64,000 nucleotides of DNA from Marinobacter sediminicola (GCF_031157525.1 NZ_JAVIXR010000005.1:124001-188000), one strand, 5' to 3'. Numbered from the stretch's first letter, positions 1 to 9,390 are shown. The notes: a model not told the origin generated them from the letters alone. Translations and numbers: made by a program.

Positions 1-1943
1 TGATTTTTTGCTGCATTTTCAGCAGCAACATGGATGAATTCTTTGAAATTCGTGTGGCTGGCCTGCGCCAGCAGATCAAGTACGGCAGGGAAACTCTGGG
101 TGCTGACGGCATCATGCCGGAACAGGCGCTGGGTGAGATCAGCCGTATTGCCCACGAGTACATTGATGAGCAGTATGACATTCTGAATCATGTGCTTATT
201 CCGGAGATGGAAAAGCAAAACATCCATTTTGTGCGCCGCAGAGAATGGACGCCGGAGCAGGCCGAGTGGGTGCGCAATTATTTCGATGAAGAAATTCTCC
301 CGGTAGTCAGCCCCATTGGATTGGATCCTTCGCATCCGTTCCCTCGGTTGGTTAATAAAAGCCTGAACTTTATTGTTGAACTGGATGGCAAAGATGCCTT
401 TGGGCGCGAGACGGGCATGGCCATAGTGCCTGCGCCGCGCTCTTTGCCACGGCTCGTGCGCTTACCGGACGAAGTCTGCACCGGTGGAGAGAATCTGGTT
501 TTCCTGTCATCTGTAATCCACGCTCACGCCGATGAGTTGTTCCCGGGGATGGAGGTCAAAGGGTGTTATCAGTTTCGGCTTACTCGCAACGCCGATCTGG
601 AACTGGAAGACGACCTGGAAGATTTGGCATCTGCGCTACGTGGCGAGCTTCTCAGTCGCCGCTTTGGTGATGGGGTTCGGTTGGAGGTTGCGGACAACTG
701 TCCTCAGGAACTCGTGCAGTTTTTGCTGACGGAATTCGGCCTTGGGCAGAGAGATTTGTACCAGGTCAACGGGCCGGTGAACCTCACACGGTTGATGGCG
801 GTTACCGGATTGGTGGATCGTCCTGATTTGCACTATTCCAGCTTCTCGCCTGCCATCCCCCGGCAAATCCGCAGCAAAGAAACCATCTTTGATGCCATCC
901 GTAAGCGGCCAATATTGCTGCATCATCCATTTCAGAATTTCAGCCCTGTAGTGGATTTGCTGCGCCAGGCCGCGAAAGATCCGCAGGTTTTGGCTATCCG
1001 CCAGACGCTATACCGCACGGGTGCCAATTCAGAGGTTGTAGAAGCGCTGGCAGATGCGGCCCGGCGCGGTAAAGAAGTCACTGTAGTTGTTGAATTGCGG
1101 GCTCGATTCAGCGAGGCGGAGAACCTGGAGCTGGCCAGCCGGCTGCAGGAAGCCGGTGTGATCGTGGTCTATGGCGTTGTGGGCTATAAAACCCATGCCA
1201 AGATGATCCTCATTGTACGTCGTGAGGAAGGGAGGCTGCTCCGTTATGTTCATTTGGGAACCGGAAACTACCATGCGGTGAATGCGCGGCTCTATACCGA
1301 CTACAGCTTCATGACCTGTGACGAGTCCATTGGGGACGACGTCAATAAAATCTTTCAGCAGCTAACCGGTATGGGGAAGGCCCTGAAAATCAAAAAATTG
1401 TTCCATGCCCCGTTTACCCTCCATAAACGCTTGATCAGTCTGATTGAACGTGAAACGGCCTTGGGAGAGAGAGGGCAGATCATCATAAAGATCAACGCCT
1501 TAACAGAAGTGCAGCTTATCAAGGCGCTGTATCGAGCCTCCCAGGCGGGAGTGCAGGTTGATCTGATTGTGCGTGGTATCTGCAGCATCAGGCCCGGGGT
1601 TCCGGGGCTGTCAGATAACATTCGTGTGCGCTCCATTGTGGGGCGTTTTCTTGAGCACACGCGAGCCTACTATTTTGGTAATGACGGTAAGCCCGACGTG
1701 TTCTGCTCAAGTGCAGACTGTATGGAGCGCAACCTGCTAAGCCGGATTGAAATTGCGTTTCCAATTGAAGACCCGGAGCTGATAGCGCGAGTGCGCGAAG
1801 ACCTGGACACGTACCTGGCGGATAACTGCCAGTCATGGATGTTGCAGCCCGATGGCAGTTACGTTCAGAATCAGTTGGCCGAAGGTGAGGAACGAGTGGC
1901 CTCGCAACTGGTTCTTCTGGATCGCCTGACAGGCAAATCCTGA
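1..1943 (+). CDS. ppk1: Polyphosphate kinase 1, 5' end outside the window
   Basis: Transfers the terminal phosphate of ATP to make long-chain polyphosphate. The frame is open from base 3, reading IFCCIFSSN immediately before the first Met at 30; this is the conserved Ppk1 segment preceding NLDEFFEIRVAGL, so the gene starts upstream and about 100 N-terminal residues are missing. Numbering from the Met at 30, the catalytic His is visible in VHLGTGNYHAVNARLYTD (H408, corresponding to the autophosphorylated His of E. coli PPK). The second conserved His lies in SIVGRFLEHTRAYYF. The C-terminus is complete, ending in LLDRLTGKS. The DUF945 gene follows 23 bases later on the same strand and may be co-transcribed. 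Identification is very secure; only the true start is unknown. Confidence 0.97.
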   Translation, partial: IFCCIFSSNMDEFFEIRVAGLRQQIKYGRETLGADGIMPEQALGEISRIAHEYIDEQYDILNHVLIPEMEKQNIHFVRRREWTPEQAEWVRNYFDEEILPVVSPIGLDPSHPFPRLVNKSLNFIVELDGKDAFGRETGMAIVPAPRSLPRLVRLPDEVCTGGENLVFLSSVIHAHADELFPGMEVKGCYQFRLTRNADLELEDDLEDLASALRGELLSRRFGDGVRLEVADNCPQELVQFLLTEFGLGQRDLYQVNGPVNLTRLMAVTGLVDRPDLHYSSFSPAIPRQIRSKETIFDAIRKRPILLHHPFQNFSPVVDLLRQAAKDPQVLAIRQTLYRTGANSEVVEALADAARRGKEVTVVVELRARFSEAENLELASRLQEAGVIVVYGVVGYKTHAKMILIVRREEGRLLRYVHLGTGNYHAVNARLYTDYSFMTCDESIGDDVNKIFQQLTGMGKALKIKKLFHAPFTLHKRLISLIERETALGERGQIIIKINALTEVQLIKALYRASQAGVQVDLIVRGICSIRPGVPGLSDNIRVRSIVGRFLEHTRAYYFGNDGKPDVFCSSADCMERNLLSRIEIAFPIEDPELIARVREDLDTYLADNCQSWMLQPDGSYVQNQLAEGEERVASQLVLLDRLTGKS

Positions 1944-1966
1944 CATTTTCAGACGGAGAGCGTTTT

Positions 1967-3253
1967 TTGAAAGCAAAATGGATCATTGCCGGTGTAGGTG
2001 TATTGGTTGTCGCCGGCGCAATGCCTTGGGTCGTGGGGTATGTAACTGAACAGCAGTGGCAGCAAGCTACCCATGAGCTGAATCAGTCGCAGCCATTTAT
2101 CCAGATGCAGACGGACGACTATCGCCGGGGCTATTTTGGCTCGGACTTGAGCGGTGCGGTCACGATGGTTGATCCGGAAAGTGGACAAACACACCGGATA
2201 GCCTACCGTGCCGGCGTGACCCATGGCATCACCGGGAGCTTTATGGATTTTGTGCCCGTTGAAGGCTGGGCGCCGAAGGGCGCTGACTGGTTTCAGGAGC
2301 GGCCAAGGCTGACTCTGGAAACGCGTCTTTGGGGTACAGCTGTGCTTGAGCTGGAAGCGCCAGCCATGGCCATCAATAACCCGGAGACCGGTGAATCATT
2401 GAGAGCCAGTTCTGGTGTTGCTCGTATTGAAGTAAGTGACGCAGGCTCTCAGGCTGAAGCGTTGGTCGTTTGGCCACAAATCAGTCTCTCCGGGCCGGAT
2501 ATGAACATCCGGGTTAATAACTTCCGGATTGAGCAGAGTATGGCTCATCTGATTGGTGGCGTCTGGACAGGTACCATGGACGCGTCGATAGCCTCTGTTG
2601 AATTGACGCCTCCTGACGCCGCCCCTTTAACCATCGAAGGTTTGCTTGCCCGCAGTAGCACTGAGGCGAAAGACAGGGCAGAGCGCCTGGATTCCCGGTT
2701 GTCGGTCGAGGTGAAAAAGGTTCGGTTTGAAGATCAAACCTACGGCCCACATAAACTGGCGTTCGCACTGGAAAACCTCGATGTAGAGAGCTGGAACAGT
2801 TTGAGCACCAGCATGACCGAACTCCAAGGTATGGTCTTTGCGCCAGATGCCGGCGGCCGCGAAACGTTTGAGCGGCAGATGGAAGCCATGGGGCAGGTGA
2901 ATACGGCCATGAGGAACTTGGCAGCAGCAGGATTTTCGATAGGTGTTCCGGAAGTGTCTTTGGACACGCCAGAAGGCGCTGTAACCGGTAACCTGGTGCT
3001 CAGTCATCCGGAACTGACTGGCGAGCAGAAAGAGAACATGTTGATGGTGATGCAGCAACTCACCGGAGATATGAACTTGAGCGTACCTGCCGTGCTGGTG
3101 GATGAGTATCCGGCTGTGCGTATGCAGCTTGCGCCGCTTGTCAAACAAGGCCTGTTGGTGCCCGATGGTGACCGGTTGGTGTTGTCAGCGAAACTGGCCA
3201 ACATGGTTGTTGAGGTTAATGGCCAGGAAATTCCTTTGCCTCCGGTGTTTTAA
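1967..3253 (+). CDS. DUF945 (YdgA-family) protein
   Basis: 428 residues with an N-terminal hydrophobic anchor or signal (residues 4-25, IIAGVGVLVVAGAMPWVVGYV) and no second obvious membrane segment, so most of the chain should be periplasmic. The body is rich in beta-prone sequence and matches the general pattern of YdgA/DUF945 proteins: an early YRRGYFGSDLSGAV stretch and a LENLDVESW segment. The start is TTG, chosen because the purine-rich AGACGGAGAG lies six bases upstream and no better in-frame start exists. It follows ppk1 closely and ends at a strong terminator, so it is the last gene of that unit. The biochemical function of the family is not established and I do not assign one. Confidence 0.8.
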   Translation: MKAKWIIAGVGVLVVAGAMPWVVGYVTEQQWQQATHELNQSQPFIQMQTDDYRRGYFGSDLSGAVTMVDPESGQTHRIAYRAGVTHGITGSFMDFVPVEGWAPKGADWFQERPRLTLETRLWGTAVLELEAPAMAINNPETGESLRASSGVARIEVSDAGSQAEALVVWPQISLSGPDMNIRVNNFRIEQSMAHLIGGVWTGTMDASIASVELTPPDAAPLTIEGLLARSSTEAKDRAERLDSRLSVEVKKVRFEDQTYGPHKLAFALENLDVESWNSLSTSMTELQGMVFAPDAGGRETFERQMEAMGQVNTAMRNLAAAGFSIGVPEVSLDTPEGAVTGNLVLSHPELTGEQKENMLMVMQQLTGDMNLSVPAVLVDEYPAVRMQLAPLVKQGLLVPDGDRLVLSAKLANMVVEVNGQEIPLPPVF

Positions 3254-3265
3254 CGGGACAAAGCC

Positions 3266-3298
3266 AACAAAAAAGCCCCATAACGGGGCTTTTTTGTT
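3266..3298. terminator. Bidirectional rho-independent terminator
   Basis: A perfect 14-bp stem (3266-3279 with 3285-3298), loop ATAAC, with GCCCC/GGGGC at the tip and A6/T6 runs on either side, so it has a U-tract in both directions. It sits between the convergent DUF945 gene and coaD and probably serves both. Confidence 0.92.
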
Positions 3299-3313
3299 GC
3301 TAAACACTGTGTG

Positions 3314-3796
<483 letters not shown>

Positions 3797-3895
3797 TCAC
3801 AGCTCCTTTTTTAACAGGCGCCCAGAGTATCAGTATTCCAGGAGTTTCTGTAGACCGGGTGGCAAGCTCTTCACCAAAGCGAAGAGCCATGGTGA

Positions 3896-5488
3896 TTATG
3901 CTTTCAGCCGTTGTGCCAATCGTGCGCTGTTTCTCGCGGCCAGGGCATAAACCGAGAGCTGAGGGTTTGCACCAATACTGGTGGGGAAAATCGAGGCGTC
4001 GTGAACGCTCAGATTGCTCACGTGATGATGCTCGCCAAAGCCGTTAACCACAGACTCTTCCGGATTGCTTCCCATAGCACAGCCGCCCATCTGATGGGCG
4101 GTGAACAAGCGAACCCGGTGAGGCTCCATGGAAAAGCGATCAATGGCTGCCTTCGCGTCCGCCCAGTTGGAGTACCAATCAGAATCCAGGTGCATCAAAC
4201 GCACTTTGTCCGCGCCGGCGGCAAACTGGATTTCTGCCATGGTGTAGAACGCGCTACGAAGGCCTTTCCAGAGATAGTCGCTGACAGGGTAATCCAGCAT
4301 TGGGCTGCCATCGTCCCGGAGGGACACAGTACCGCCGGGGCTGTCCTCGTGAAAACCGTCCCGAACTAAAGCGATAACCGATTGCATCCATGGCAGGCCG
4401 GCCAGGTTCTTAGCCTGCTCATCGCCGTGCCCGGGGACAACGCCTGCCGACATGGCCGGGTGCAGAGGGGGGACCTCCAGCTTATAACCTGCCTCGCCAT
4501 CCACGCCGTTGCGGAAATTGAACTCATCGGAATAAATTGACTGCGGTGCGCCGTAAAATGGGTCGACCAGTTTGGGCATTTGCGCAACGCTGGCGTTAAC
4601 GGGGTGAATAAATGACCGCTTGCCAACCCGTTCGTAAGGATCGGGCAGCTTGGAGCGCAGCAGCAGGCCGGGCGAGCCTATGGCACTTGCAGCAACCACA
4701 AAGTGCCTGGCTTTGAGGGTTACCGTAACTCGGGTAGGCGTGATGCCATCGCTGGCCATCGCAGTGGCTTCGAGGGACTCGATTCGATCCTGATTCATCA
4801 CCAGTCGTTCAGCGCGCAGCCCGTGGTACATGCTGGCGTTGTTATCCAGCGCACCGGGAATGGTGGTCATCAGCGCGCCCTGCTTGGCGTTGGTCGGGCA
4901 GCCTACGCCGCAGTATCCGAGGTTCCAGCAGCCTTTCACATTGCGCGGGATAATCTGCCAGCTAAAGCCGAGCTTTTCGCATCCCTGCCGCAATACGTCG
5001 TTATTGAGGTTGGGATCCATGTTCCAGGGCGACATGGAGTGGCGAGTTTCACGGCCGTCAAACCAGGGCGCCATAGCCGCCGGGCTCAGAGCATCCAAGC
5101 CAAATCGCTTGCCCCAGTAGTTAAGTGTTTCGTCGGGAGTGCGAAAACTGCTGGTCCAGTTGACTGTTGTTGAACCACCCACGCAGCGCCCCTGCAAAAT
5201 AGCGATGGCACCATCTTTTGTAGTGCGGCTCATGCCTTCCTGATAGAGGTTTGCGTAGGACGTGAGTTCGTCCATTTTGAAATCTTTTTGATAGTACAGG
5301 CGGCCTTCCTCAACCAGGATAACTGAGAAGCCACTTTTGGCGAGTATCTCGGCGGTGGTGCCGCCACCCGCTCCAGTGCCCACAATAACCACATCCGCCT
5401 CAGCAGTATGATTTTCGGTAAGCGTGGCGCCGTCGATAACTTTCCAGCCGGATTCCAGGCCTTGGGCAATGCGATCGCTGAACGACAT
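3896..5488 (-). CDS. GMC-family FAD-dependent alcohol oxidoreductase
   Basis: 530 residues. The FAD-binding motif VVIVGTGAGGG is at residues 33-43, followed by VEEG for the ribose. The GMC N-terminal stretch QGRCVGGSTTVNWTSSFR and the C-terminal block HQMGGCAMG...NLSVHDASIFP...GANP are present, with the active-site His in the C-terminal block. Cys-rich LGYCGVGCP in the middle is typical of the subgroup that includes long-chain alcohol dehydrogenases. The ATG at 5488 is preferred over an upstream in-frame ATG at 5617 because homology begins there, an AAGGGGA ribosome site precedes it and the longer form would run into the neighbouring gene. It is the last gene after an aldehyde dehydrogenase and a Tat-exported partner, so the likely job is oxidation of an alcohol to an aldehyde; the substrate is not visible in the sequence. 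Confidence 0.9.
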   Translation of the reverse strand: MSFSDRIAQGLESGWKVIDGATLTENHTAEADVVIVGTGAGGGTTAEILAKSGFSVILVEEGRLYYQKDFKMDELTSYANLYQEGMSRTTKDGAIAILQGRCVGGSTTVNWTSSFRTPDETLNYWGKRFGLDALSPAAMAPWFDGRETRHSMSPWNMDPNLNNDVLRQGCEKLGFSWQIIPRNVKGCWNLGYCGVGCPTNAKQGALMTTIPGALDNNASMYHGLRAERLVMNQDRIESLEATAMASDGITPTRVTVTLKARHFVVAASAIGSPGLLLRSKLPDPYERVGKRSFIHPVNASVAQMPKLVDPFYGAPQSIYSDEFNFRNGVDGEAGYKLEVPPLHPAMSAGVVPGHGDEQAKNLAGLPWMQSVIALVRDGFHEDSPGGTVSLRDDGSPMLDYPVSDYLWKGLRSAFYTMAEIQFAAGADKVRLMHLDSDWYSNWADAKAAIDRFSMEPHRVRLFTAHQMGGCAMGSNPEESVVNGFGEHHHVSNLSVHDASIFPTSIGANPQLSVYALAARNSARLAQRLKA

Positions 5489-5528
5489 GGTTGGTGGTTC
5501 CCCTTTGGGTAAAATAGCAGGCTGAGTG

Positions 5529-6164
5529 TCAGGCTTTGCGGAATTGTGGCAGAGCTTTAACGGCCCAGTCGGGTGGTCCCGGATAGCCCGAAAGCTGCCA
5601 GTTCTCCTGGTAGCCATAGAATGCCACGTTGCTTATTTTGGTCAGCGCCATGTAGCCATTGTTGAAAAGGCCAATGCTGCTCGAGCGCCATCGCTGTAGA
5701 AACGCATCGGCTTGCTCTGTAGTGGCGTCGCGCCATGCTGGCCAGACCCGAGCAATGGTGACCCGTGTAAGACCAAAGTTGAGTAGGTCGAACAATTGCC
5801 TGAGCTCTTTCTGGTTCGCGGGGCCAAATTTGTGAATGCCCATATCAATGCGTTCGACCGTGCCCGCAATTGCGATGCGCCTGTTGTTAGCTTGTTCCGG
5901 AAGTGCGGAACCGAGGATGGCCGGGAGCAGAGCTTCTAATAGTTCTATGTCATCAGCGGATAGAAACTGGAATTGGTAGCGCGCATCCATGCGAGTGGCG
6001 ACAGCGCCAAGGCGGCCGGCGGGCGCTGTTGCACAGCCACTGAGGCCAGCAGTGACACTAACGGTGCCCAGAAATAAAGCGCCCCCCAGCCCGGTGCGAA
6101 GAAAACTGCGTCGGTCCAGGGAGAGAGCATCCAGCCCTTCGGGTGGGGTGAGAGGGTCGGTCAT
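5529..6164 (-). CDS. Tat-signal small subunit or partner of the GMC oxidoreductase
   Basis: 211 residues with a twin-arginine signal at 18-25 (DRRSFLRT) followed by a hydrophobic stretch and AGLSGCA, which could also be a lipobox. The mature part (ADDIELLEALLPAIL, RQLFDLLNFGLTRV, NNGYMALTKISNVAFYGY) resembles the gluconate 2-dehydrogenase subunit 3-like proteins that accompany GMC-type flavoproteins. No haem or metal motif is seen. It is separated from the downstream GMC gene by only 40 bases. I infer that it either carries the flavoprotein across the membrane or serves as its small subunit; the family assignment is by resemblance. Confidence 0.75.
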   Translation of the reverse strand: MTDPLTPPEGLDALSLDRRSFLRTGLGGALFLGTVSVTAGLSGCATAPAGRLGAVATRMDARYQFQFLSADDIELLEALLPAILGSALPEQANNRRIAIAGTVERIDMGIHKFGPANQKELRQLFDLLNFGLTRVTIARVWPAWRDATTEQADAFLQRWRSSSIGLFNNGYMALTKISNVAFYGYQENWQLSGYPGPPDWAVKALPQFRKA

Positions 6165-6198
6165 AATCGGCTCGCTCTTGTTTTGGATTAGGCGATCG

Positions 6199-6217
6199 CC
6201 GGGGCGTAGGGCCCCGG
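6199..6217 (-). other. Intercistronic hairpin between the aldehyde dehydrogenase and Tat genes
   Basis: A perfect 7-bp GC-only stem (6199-6205 with 6211-6217, CCGGGGC/GCCCCGG, 5-base loop) lies in the 69-base gap inside the operon. There is no U-tract on the minus strand, so it is more likely to protect or separate transcript segments than to terminate. Confidence 0.5.
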
Positions 6218-6233
6218 TTGCTGTGCGAAGCGC

Positions 6234-7679
6234 TTAGCGGATGAACAGCTTGTAGATCATTTTGTGGGCAGATGTCCCGTAAGGGGGATATACAAATTTG
6301 CCGCTGTTAAACTTCTGTTTCGCGAAAATGGCGCGCTGGTGTGAGAAGGTCAAAAAGCCCTCCTTGCCGTGGTAATGGCCCATTCCGGAATCCCCCACGC
6401 CGCCAAATGGCAGGTCGTCCTGAGCAACGTGCATCAGTGAATCGTTGATACACATCCCACCAGACAGCGTTTTATTGGTCACTTGGCTCTGCTGTTCGCG
6501 GTCGTAACCGAAAAAGTACAAAGCCAGAGGGCGCGGGCGGTCATTGATGAATTGAATGGCTTCATCGAGATTGCCATAACTGACAACCGGGAGGATCGGG
6601 CCAAAAATTTCATCTTGCATGAGCTTCATGTCGGGCGTGGTTTTCAGTACCAGCGTCACCGGAATCTTGCGGCTGCTAACGCTCACATTCTCTTTTGCCG
6701 GGTTGATCTCGATCAGCTCAGCGCCTTTGGCTTTGGCATCTTCAAGGTAACCCTTTAGACGGTTGTACTGCCGTTCATTGATGATCGCGGTGTAATCGTC
6801 GTTGTCATTTATAGAAGGGTACATTTTAGAAAGCTGGGCCCTGAACTCGTCCACAAAGGCCTGGGTGCGGTCCGCCGGGCAGAGCACGTAATCCGGTGCT
6901 ACACAGGTTTGACCAGCATTGAACGCCTTGCCGAAGGCGATGCGCTGGGCAGCGTCTTCAAGTGGAACATCCGGGGAAACTATGGCCGGTGACTTGCCGC
7001 CCAACTCCAGGGTAACCGGCGTCAGGTTCTCGGACGCGGCGCGCATTACCAGCTTGCCTACGGAGGTGGAACCGGTGAACAGCATGTGGTCGAAAGGCCG
7101 CGCTGAAAAATCAGCTGCGACGTCGGCTTCGCCATTGATAACGGCAACCAGGTCTTCCGGGAACGTGGCTTCAATAAGCTCTTTGAACAAGGCCGAGGTA
7201 TGAGGGGTGAACTCAGACATCTTGACCATGGTGCGGTTGCCAGCCGAAAGTGAGGCAACGAGAGGCCCGACTGCGAGATAAAGTGGGTAGTTCCAGGGCA
7301 CGATTACCCCTACGACACCTTTAGGCTGGTAGCAGACTTTGTTGCTGGCAGGTTGAAACAGGATGGATACGTGCCGACGCGAAGGCTTCATCCAGCCTCC
7401 GAGATTTTTCTGAGTGTAATTGATTCCCTGAATGGAAGGCATGACCTCTGCAATCAGCGATTCATCCCGTGAGCGACAGGAAAAGTCCCGGTCAATGGCG
7501 TCCAGAATACGATCCTGATAGGACAACAGGGCCTGCTTAAGGCGTTCCAGGTTTTCCTGACGCTCCGCCAGCGTAGGCGCCGGGTGATCGTGAAACGCTT
7601 TTTTCTGAAGCTCAAACACCCTGTGGGTCTGTTGAATGTGACTTTTGCTCTCTGTGGGCTGAACAACGCTGGCACCCAT
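6234..7679 (-). CDS. Coniferyl-aldehyde-type dehydrogenase
   Basis: 481 residues, NAD(P)-dependent aldehyde to carboxylate oxidation. ALDH landmarks: VPWNYPLY (residues 128-135), FTGSTSVGK (201-209), catalytic Glu225 in LELGGKSP and nucleophile Cys259 in GQTC; GDSGMGHYHGKEGFLTFSH near the C-terminus is characteristic of the class that includes coniferyl aldehyde dehydrogenase and fatty aldehyde dehydrogenases. The ATG at 7679 is favoured over an in-frame one at 7757 by the strong AAAAGGAGGA just upstream. First gene of the minus-strand operon with the Tat protein and GMC oxidoreductase, giving an alcohol to aldehyde to acid route. Divergent TetR gene and operator suggest local regulation. The true substrate could be aromatic or aliphatic. 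Confidence 0.9.
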   Translation of the reverse strand: MGASVVQPTESKSHIQQTHRVFELQKKAFHDHPAPTLAERQENLERLKQALLSYQDRILDAIDRDFSCRSRDESLIAEVMPSIQGINYTQKNLGGWMKPSRRHVSILFQPASNKVCYQPKGVVGVIVPWNYPLYLAVGPLVASLSAGNRTMVKMSEFTPHTSALFKELIEATFPEDLVAVINGEADVAADFSARPFDHMLFTGSTSVGKLVMRAASENLTPVTLELGGKSPAIVSPDVPLEDAAQRIAFGKAFNAGQTCVAPDYVLCPADRTQAFVDEFRAQLSKMYPSINDNDDYTAIINERQYNRLKGYLEDAKAKGAELIEINPAKENVSVSSRKIPVTLVLKTTPDMKLMQDEIFGPILPVVSYGNLDEAIQFINDRPRPLALYFFGYDREQQSQVTNKTLSGGMCINDSLMHVAQDDLPFGGVGDSGMGHYHGKEGFLTFSHQRAIFAKQKFNSGKFVYPPYGTSAHKMIYKLFIR

Positions 7680-7770
7680 GGTGTCCTCCTTTTGGCTTCG
7701 TCGCGTAACGGCGGCGGCCTGATGTTTTGTTGTGGCGAAAAAACGCTCAATTTGCACTGTAGGCTATTAT

Positions 7771-7786
7771 TAGAGTATATACTCTA
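7771..7786. promoter_or_regulatory. Perfect palindrome, probable TetR-family operator
   Basis: TAGAGTATATACTCTA, a perfect 16-bp inverted repeat in the gap between the divergent aldehyde dehydrogenase operon and TetR gene. The position and symmetry fit an operator bound by the adjacent regulator and controlling both directions. Binding itself is inference. Confidence 0.75.
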
Positions 7787-7811
7787 GGTAGTCAAGCGAG
7801 TCCAATGGCCA

Positions 7812-8537
7812 ATGAGGCCATCTGAGAACCGCAAAACAACAAACGCCGATGAGCTTATGAAGACCAGAGACAAGATATTACTGTCGAGCCTTGAATTGTT
7901 TAACGAGCAGGGCGAGCGTAACGTAACAACCAATCATATTGCTGCGTACCTGGCGATTTCGCCGGGCAATCTCTATTACCATTTCCGCAACAAGTCCGAC
8001 ATCATTTACGAGATATTCCAGGAATACGAAAAGCTGGTGGATTATTACCTCGATATCCCCGAAAACCGGCCCCTGAACCTGGACGACATGACGTTCTATC
8101 TGGAGTCTGTTTTTGACGGGCTGTGGAGTTATCGGTTTCTCCACAGGGATCTTGAAAACCTGCTGGATAGAGATCAGCGTTTGCGCAATGACTATCGAGA
8201 GTTCACCGATCGTTGCTTGGCGGCCATAAGCAAAATATTCGAAAAGCTGGCCGAGGGTGGCATTCTGGAGCCTCAGCCCGATGCTCTCCGGGCCGCTATG
8301 TCGCTGAACGTCTGGTTGATTGTCACCAACTGGATGGCCTTTCTGAAAACCGCCCACGGTGAAAAAGCGTCCGCATGCCTGACGCTGCATGAGTTGAAGC
8401 AGGGTATTTATCAAGTGTTGACGCTGGAACTACCGTATGTGACGCCGGTTTATCGTGAGCAGGTTATGGAGCTTCGGGAGAGATACCGGCCAACCATGCC
8501 AGAGCAGGAAGATGGGCGTGAAGTTTCAGCAGGCTGA
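7812..8537 (+). CDS. TetR/AcrR-family transcriptional regulator
   Basis: 241 residues if started at the first ATG; an ATG at 7857 (MKTRDKILLSS) is equally plausible, since neither has a clear ribosome site and homology starts at the second. The N-terminal helix-turn-helix reads NVTTNHIAAYLAISPGNLYYHFRNKSDI, a textbook TetR recognition segment. The C-terminal ligand domain is helical (LWSYRFLHRDLENLLDRD, LNVWLIVTNWMAFLKTA) and does not identify the ligand. It is divergent from the aldehyde dehydrogenase/Tat/GMC operon with a perfect palindrome between them, so it most probably represses that operon and itself, perhaps responding to the alcohol, aldehyde or acyl-CoA being metabolised. Confidence 0.9.
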   Translation: MRPSENRKTTNADELMKTRDKILLSSLELFNEQGERNVTTNHIAAYLAISPGNLYYHFRNKSDIIYEIFQEYEKLVDYYLDIPENRPLNLDDMTFYLESVFDGLWSYRFLHRDLENLLDRDQRLRNDYREFTDRCLAAISKIFEKLAEGGILEPQPDALRAAMSLNVWLIVTNWMAFLKTAHGEKASACLTLHELKQGIYQVLTLELPYVTPVYREQVMELRERYRPTMPEQEDGREVSAG

Positions 8538-8669
8538 GCTCGGATTTCCTGCGCGGAACTTTTCCGGACAGGGTGTGTCTTAATTAGTGGCGCTGGCAAT
8601 TCGGACATTTCTGGCGCCTCCCTGAGTGAGTTCTCAGGTTTTAACACGTCGCAAACCCTGACGTTTTTA

Positions 8670-8697
8670 CCGGCCTGTTTTCACAGGCCGGTTTTTT
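8670..8697 (+). terminator. Rho-independent terminator downstream of the TetR gene
   Basis: Stem CCGGCCTG (8670-8677) with CAGGCCGG (8684-8691) followed by six T. A smaller hairpin CCTGAG/CTCAGG (8621-8626 with 8633-8638, then TTTT) lies just upstream. The polarity fits plus-strand transcription; engB comes from the other side without an obvious U-tract of its own. Confidence 0.85.
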
Positions 8698-8702
8698 CTG
8701 CG

Positions 8703-9341
8703 CTATTGGCTGCCTTCTGCCGAATCTTCCAACCAGTTTGTCAGTGCCGCCCGGCACTCATCAACCCCGCGCTTGGATGTTGACGAGAACATAATCAGGT
8801 GCTCAACACAGGTGAATGCCTTTAGCTTTTTGGCGATCTCCAGCATGGTAGTTTTGGCTTGCCCGAATTTCAGCTTGTCGGCCTTGGTTGCCAAAATCAT
8901 CAGTGGCAACTTGTTATGTTCGCACCATTCCACCATCATCTGATCAAATTCGGTGAGCGGGTGGCGAATGTCCATCACCAGAACCAGGCCCTTTAGGCAT
9001 TGGCGTTGGTTCAGATATTGTCCCAGGTGCTTTTGCCAGTCATCCTTCATATCCCGGGATACTTTCGCGTAGCCGTATCCGGGCAAATCCACCAGCCGAG
9101 CGTGCTCGCGGTTCAGGGAAAAAAAGTTGATCAGGCGCGTGCGGCCGGGGGTTTTACTGGTTCGGGCCAGCTTGCCGTTTGCAGTAATGGCGTTCATGGC
9201 GCTGGATTTCCCTGCGTTCGAACGTCCGGCAAAGGCGACTTCTGCGCCAATATCTGTTGGGCAGTCTTCCAGCCGGGGCGCGCTAATCAGGAAGCGAGCG
9301 CTGTTAAAAGAGATGCTTTTTTGAGTCAGGTCAGAGTCCAC
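8703..9341 (-). CDS. engB: Ribosome-biogenesis GTP-binding protein EngB/YihA
   Basis: 212 residues. GTPase motifs in order: G1 GRSNAGKSS (39-47), G2 Thr in SKTPGRTRLINFF, G3 DLPGYG (85-90), G4 TKADK (152-156) and a C-terminal SSTSKRG G5 segment. These define the YihA/YsxC family, small cytoplasmic GTPases needed for large-subunit assembly and often for division. It is divergent from the cytochrome c4 gene, the common neighbour of engB in pseudomonad-like genomes as I remember. Nothing unusual in length or motifs. Confidence 0.96.
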   Translation of the reverse strand: MDSDLTQKSISFNSARFLISAPRLEDCPTDIGAEVAFAGRSNAGKSSAMNAITANGKLARTSKTPGRTRLINFFSLNREHARLVDLPGYGYAKVSRDMKDDWQKHLGQYLNQRQCLKGLVLVMDIRHPLTEFDQMMVEWCEHNKLPLMILATKADKLKFGQAKTTMLEIAKKLKAFTCVEHLIMFSSTSKRGVDECRAALTNWLEDSAEGSQ

Positions 9342-9361
9342 AGCGGTTGGCTTTCCTTTGG

Positions 9362-9390
9362 ATTTCAGTTATTAGAGATTAATGTATAAT
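9362..9390 (+). promoter_or_regulatory. Candidate promoter of the cytochrome c4 gene
   Basis: A perfect -10 hexamer TATAAT at 9385-9390. The -35 region (ATTTCAG around 9362-9368) is a poor match. About 125 bases of leader follow, containing the inverted repeat GCGGTACGC / GCGTAACCGC (9407-9428). Assignment rests mainly on the -10. Confidence 0.4.
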
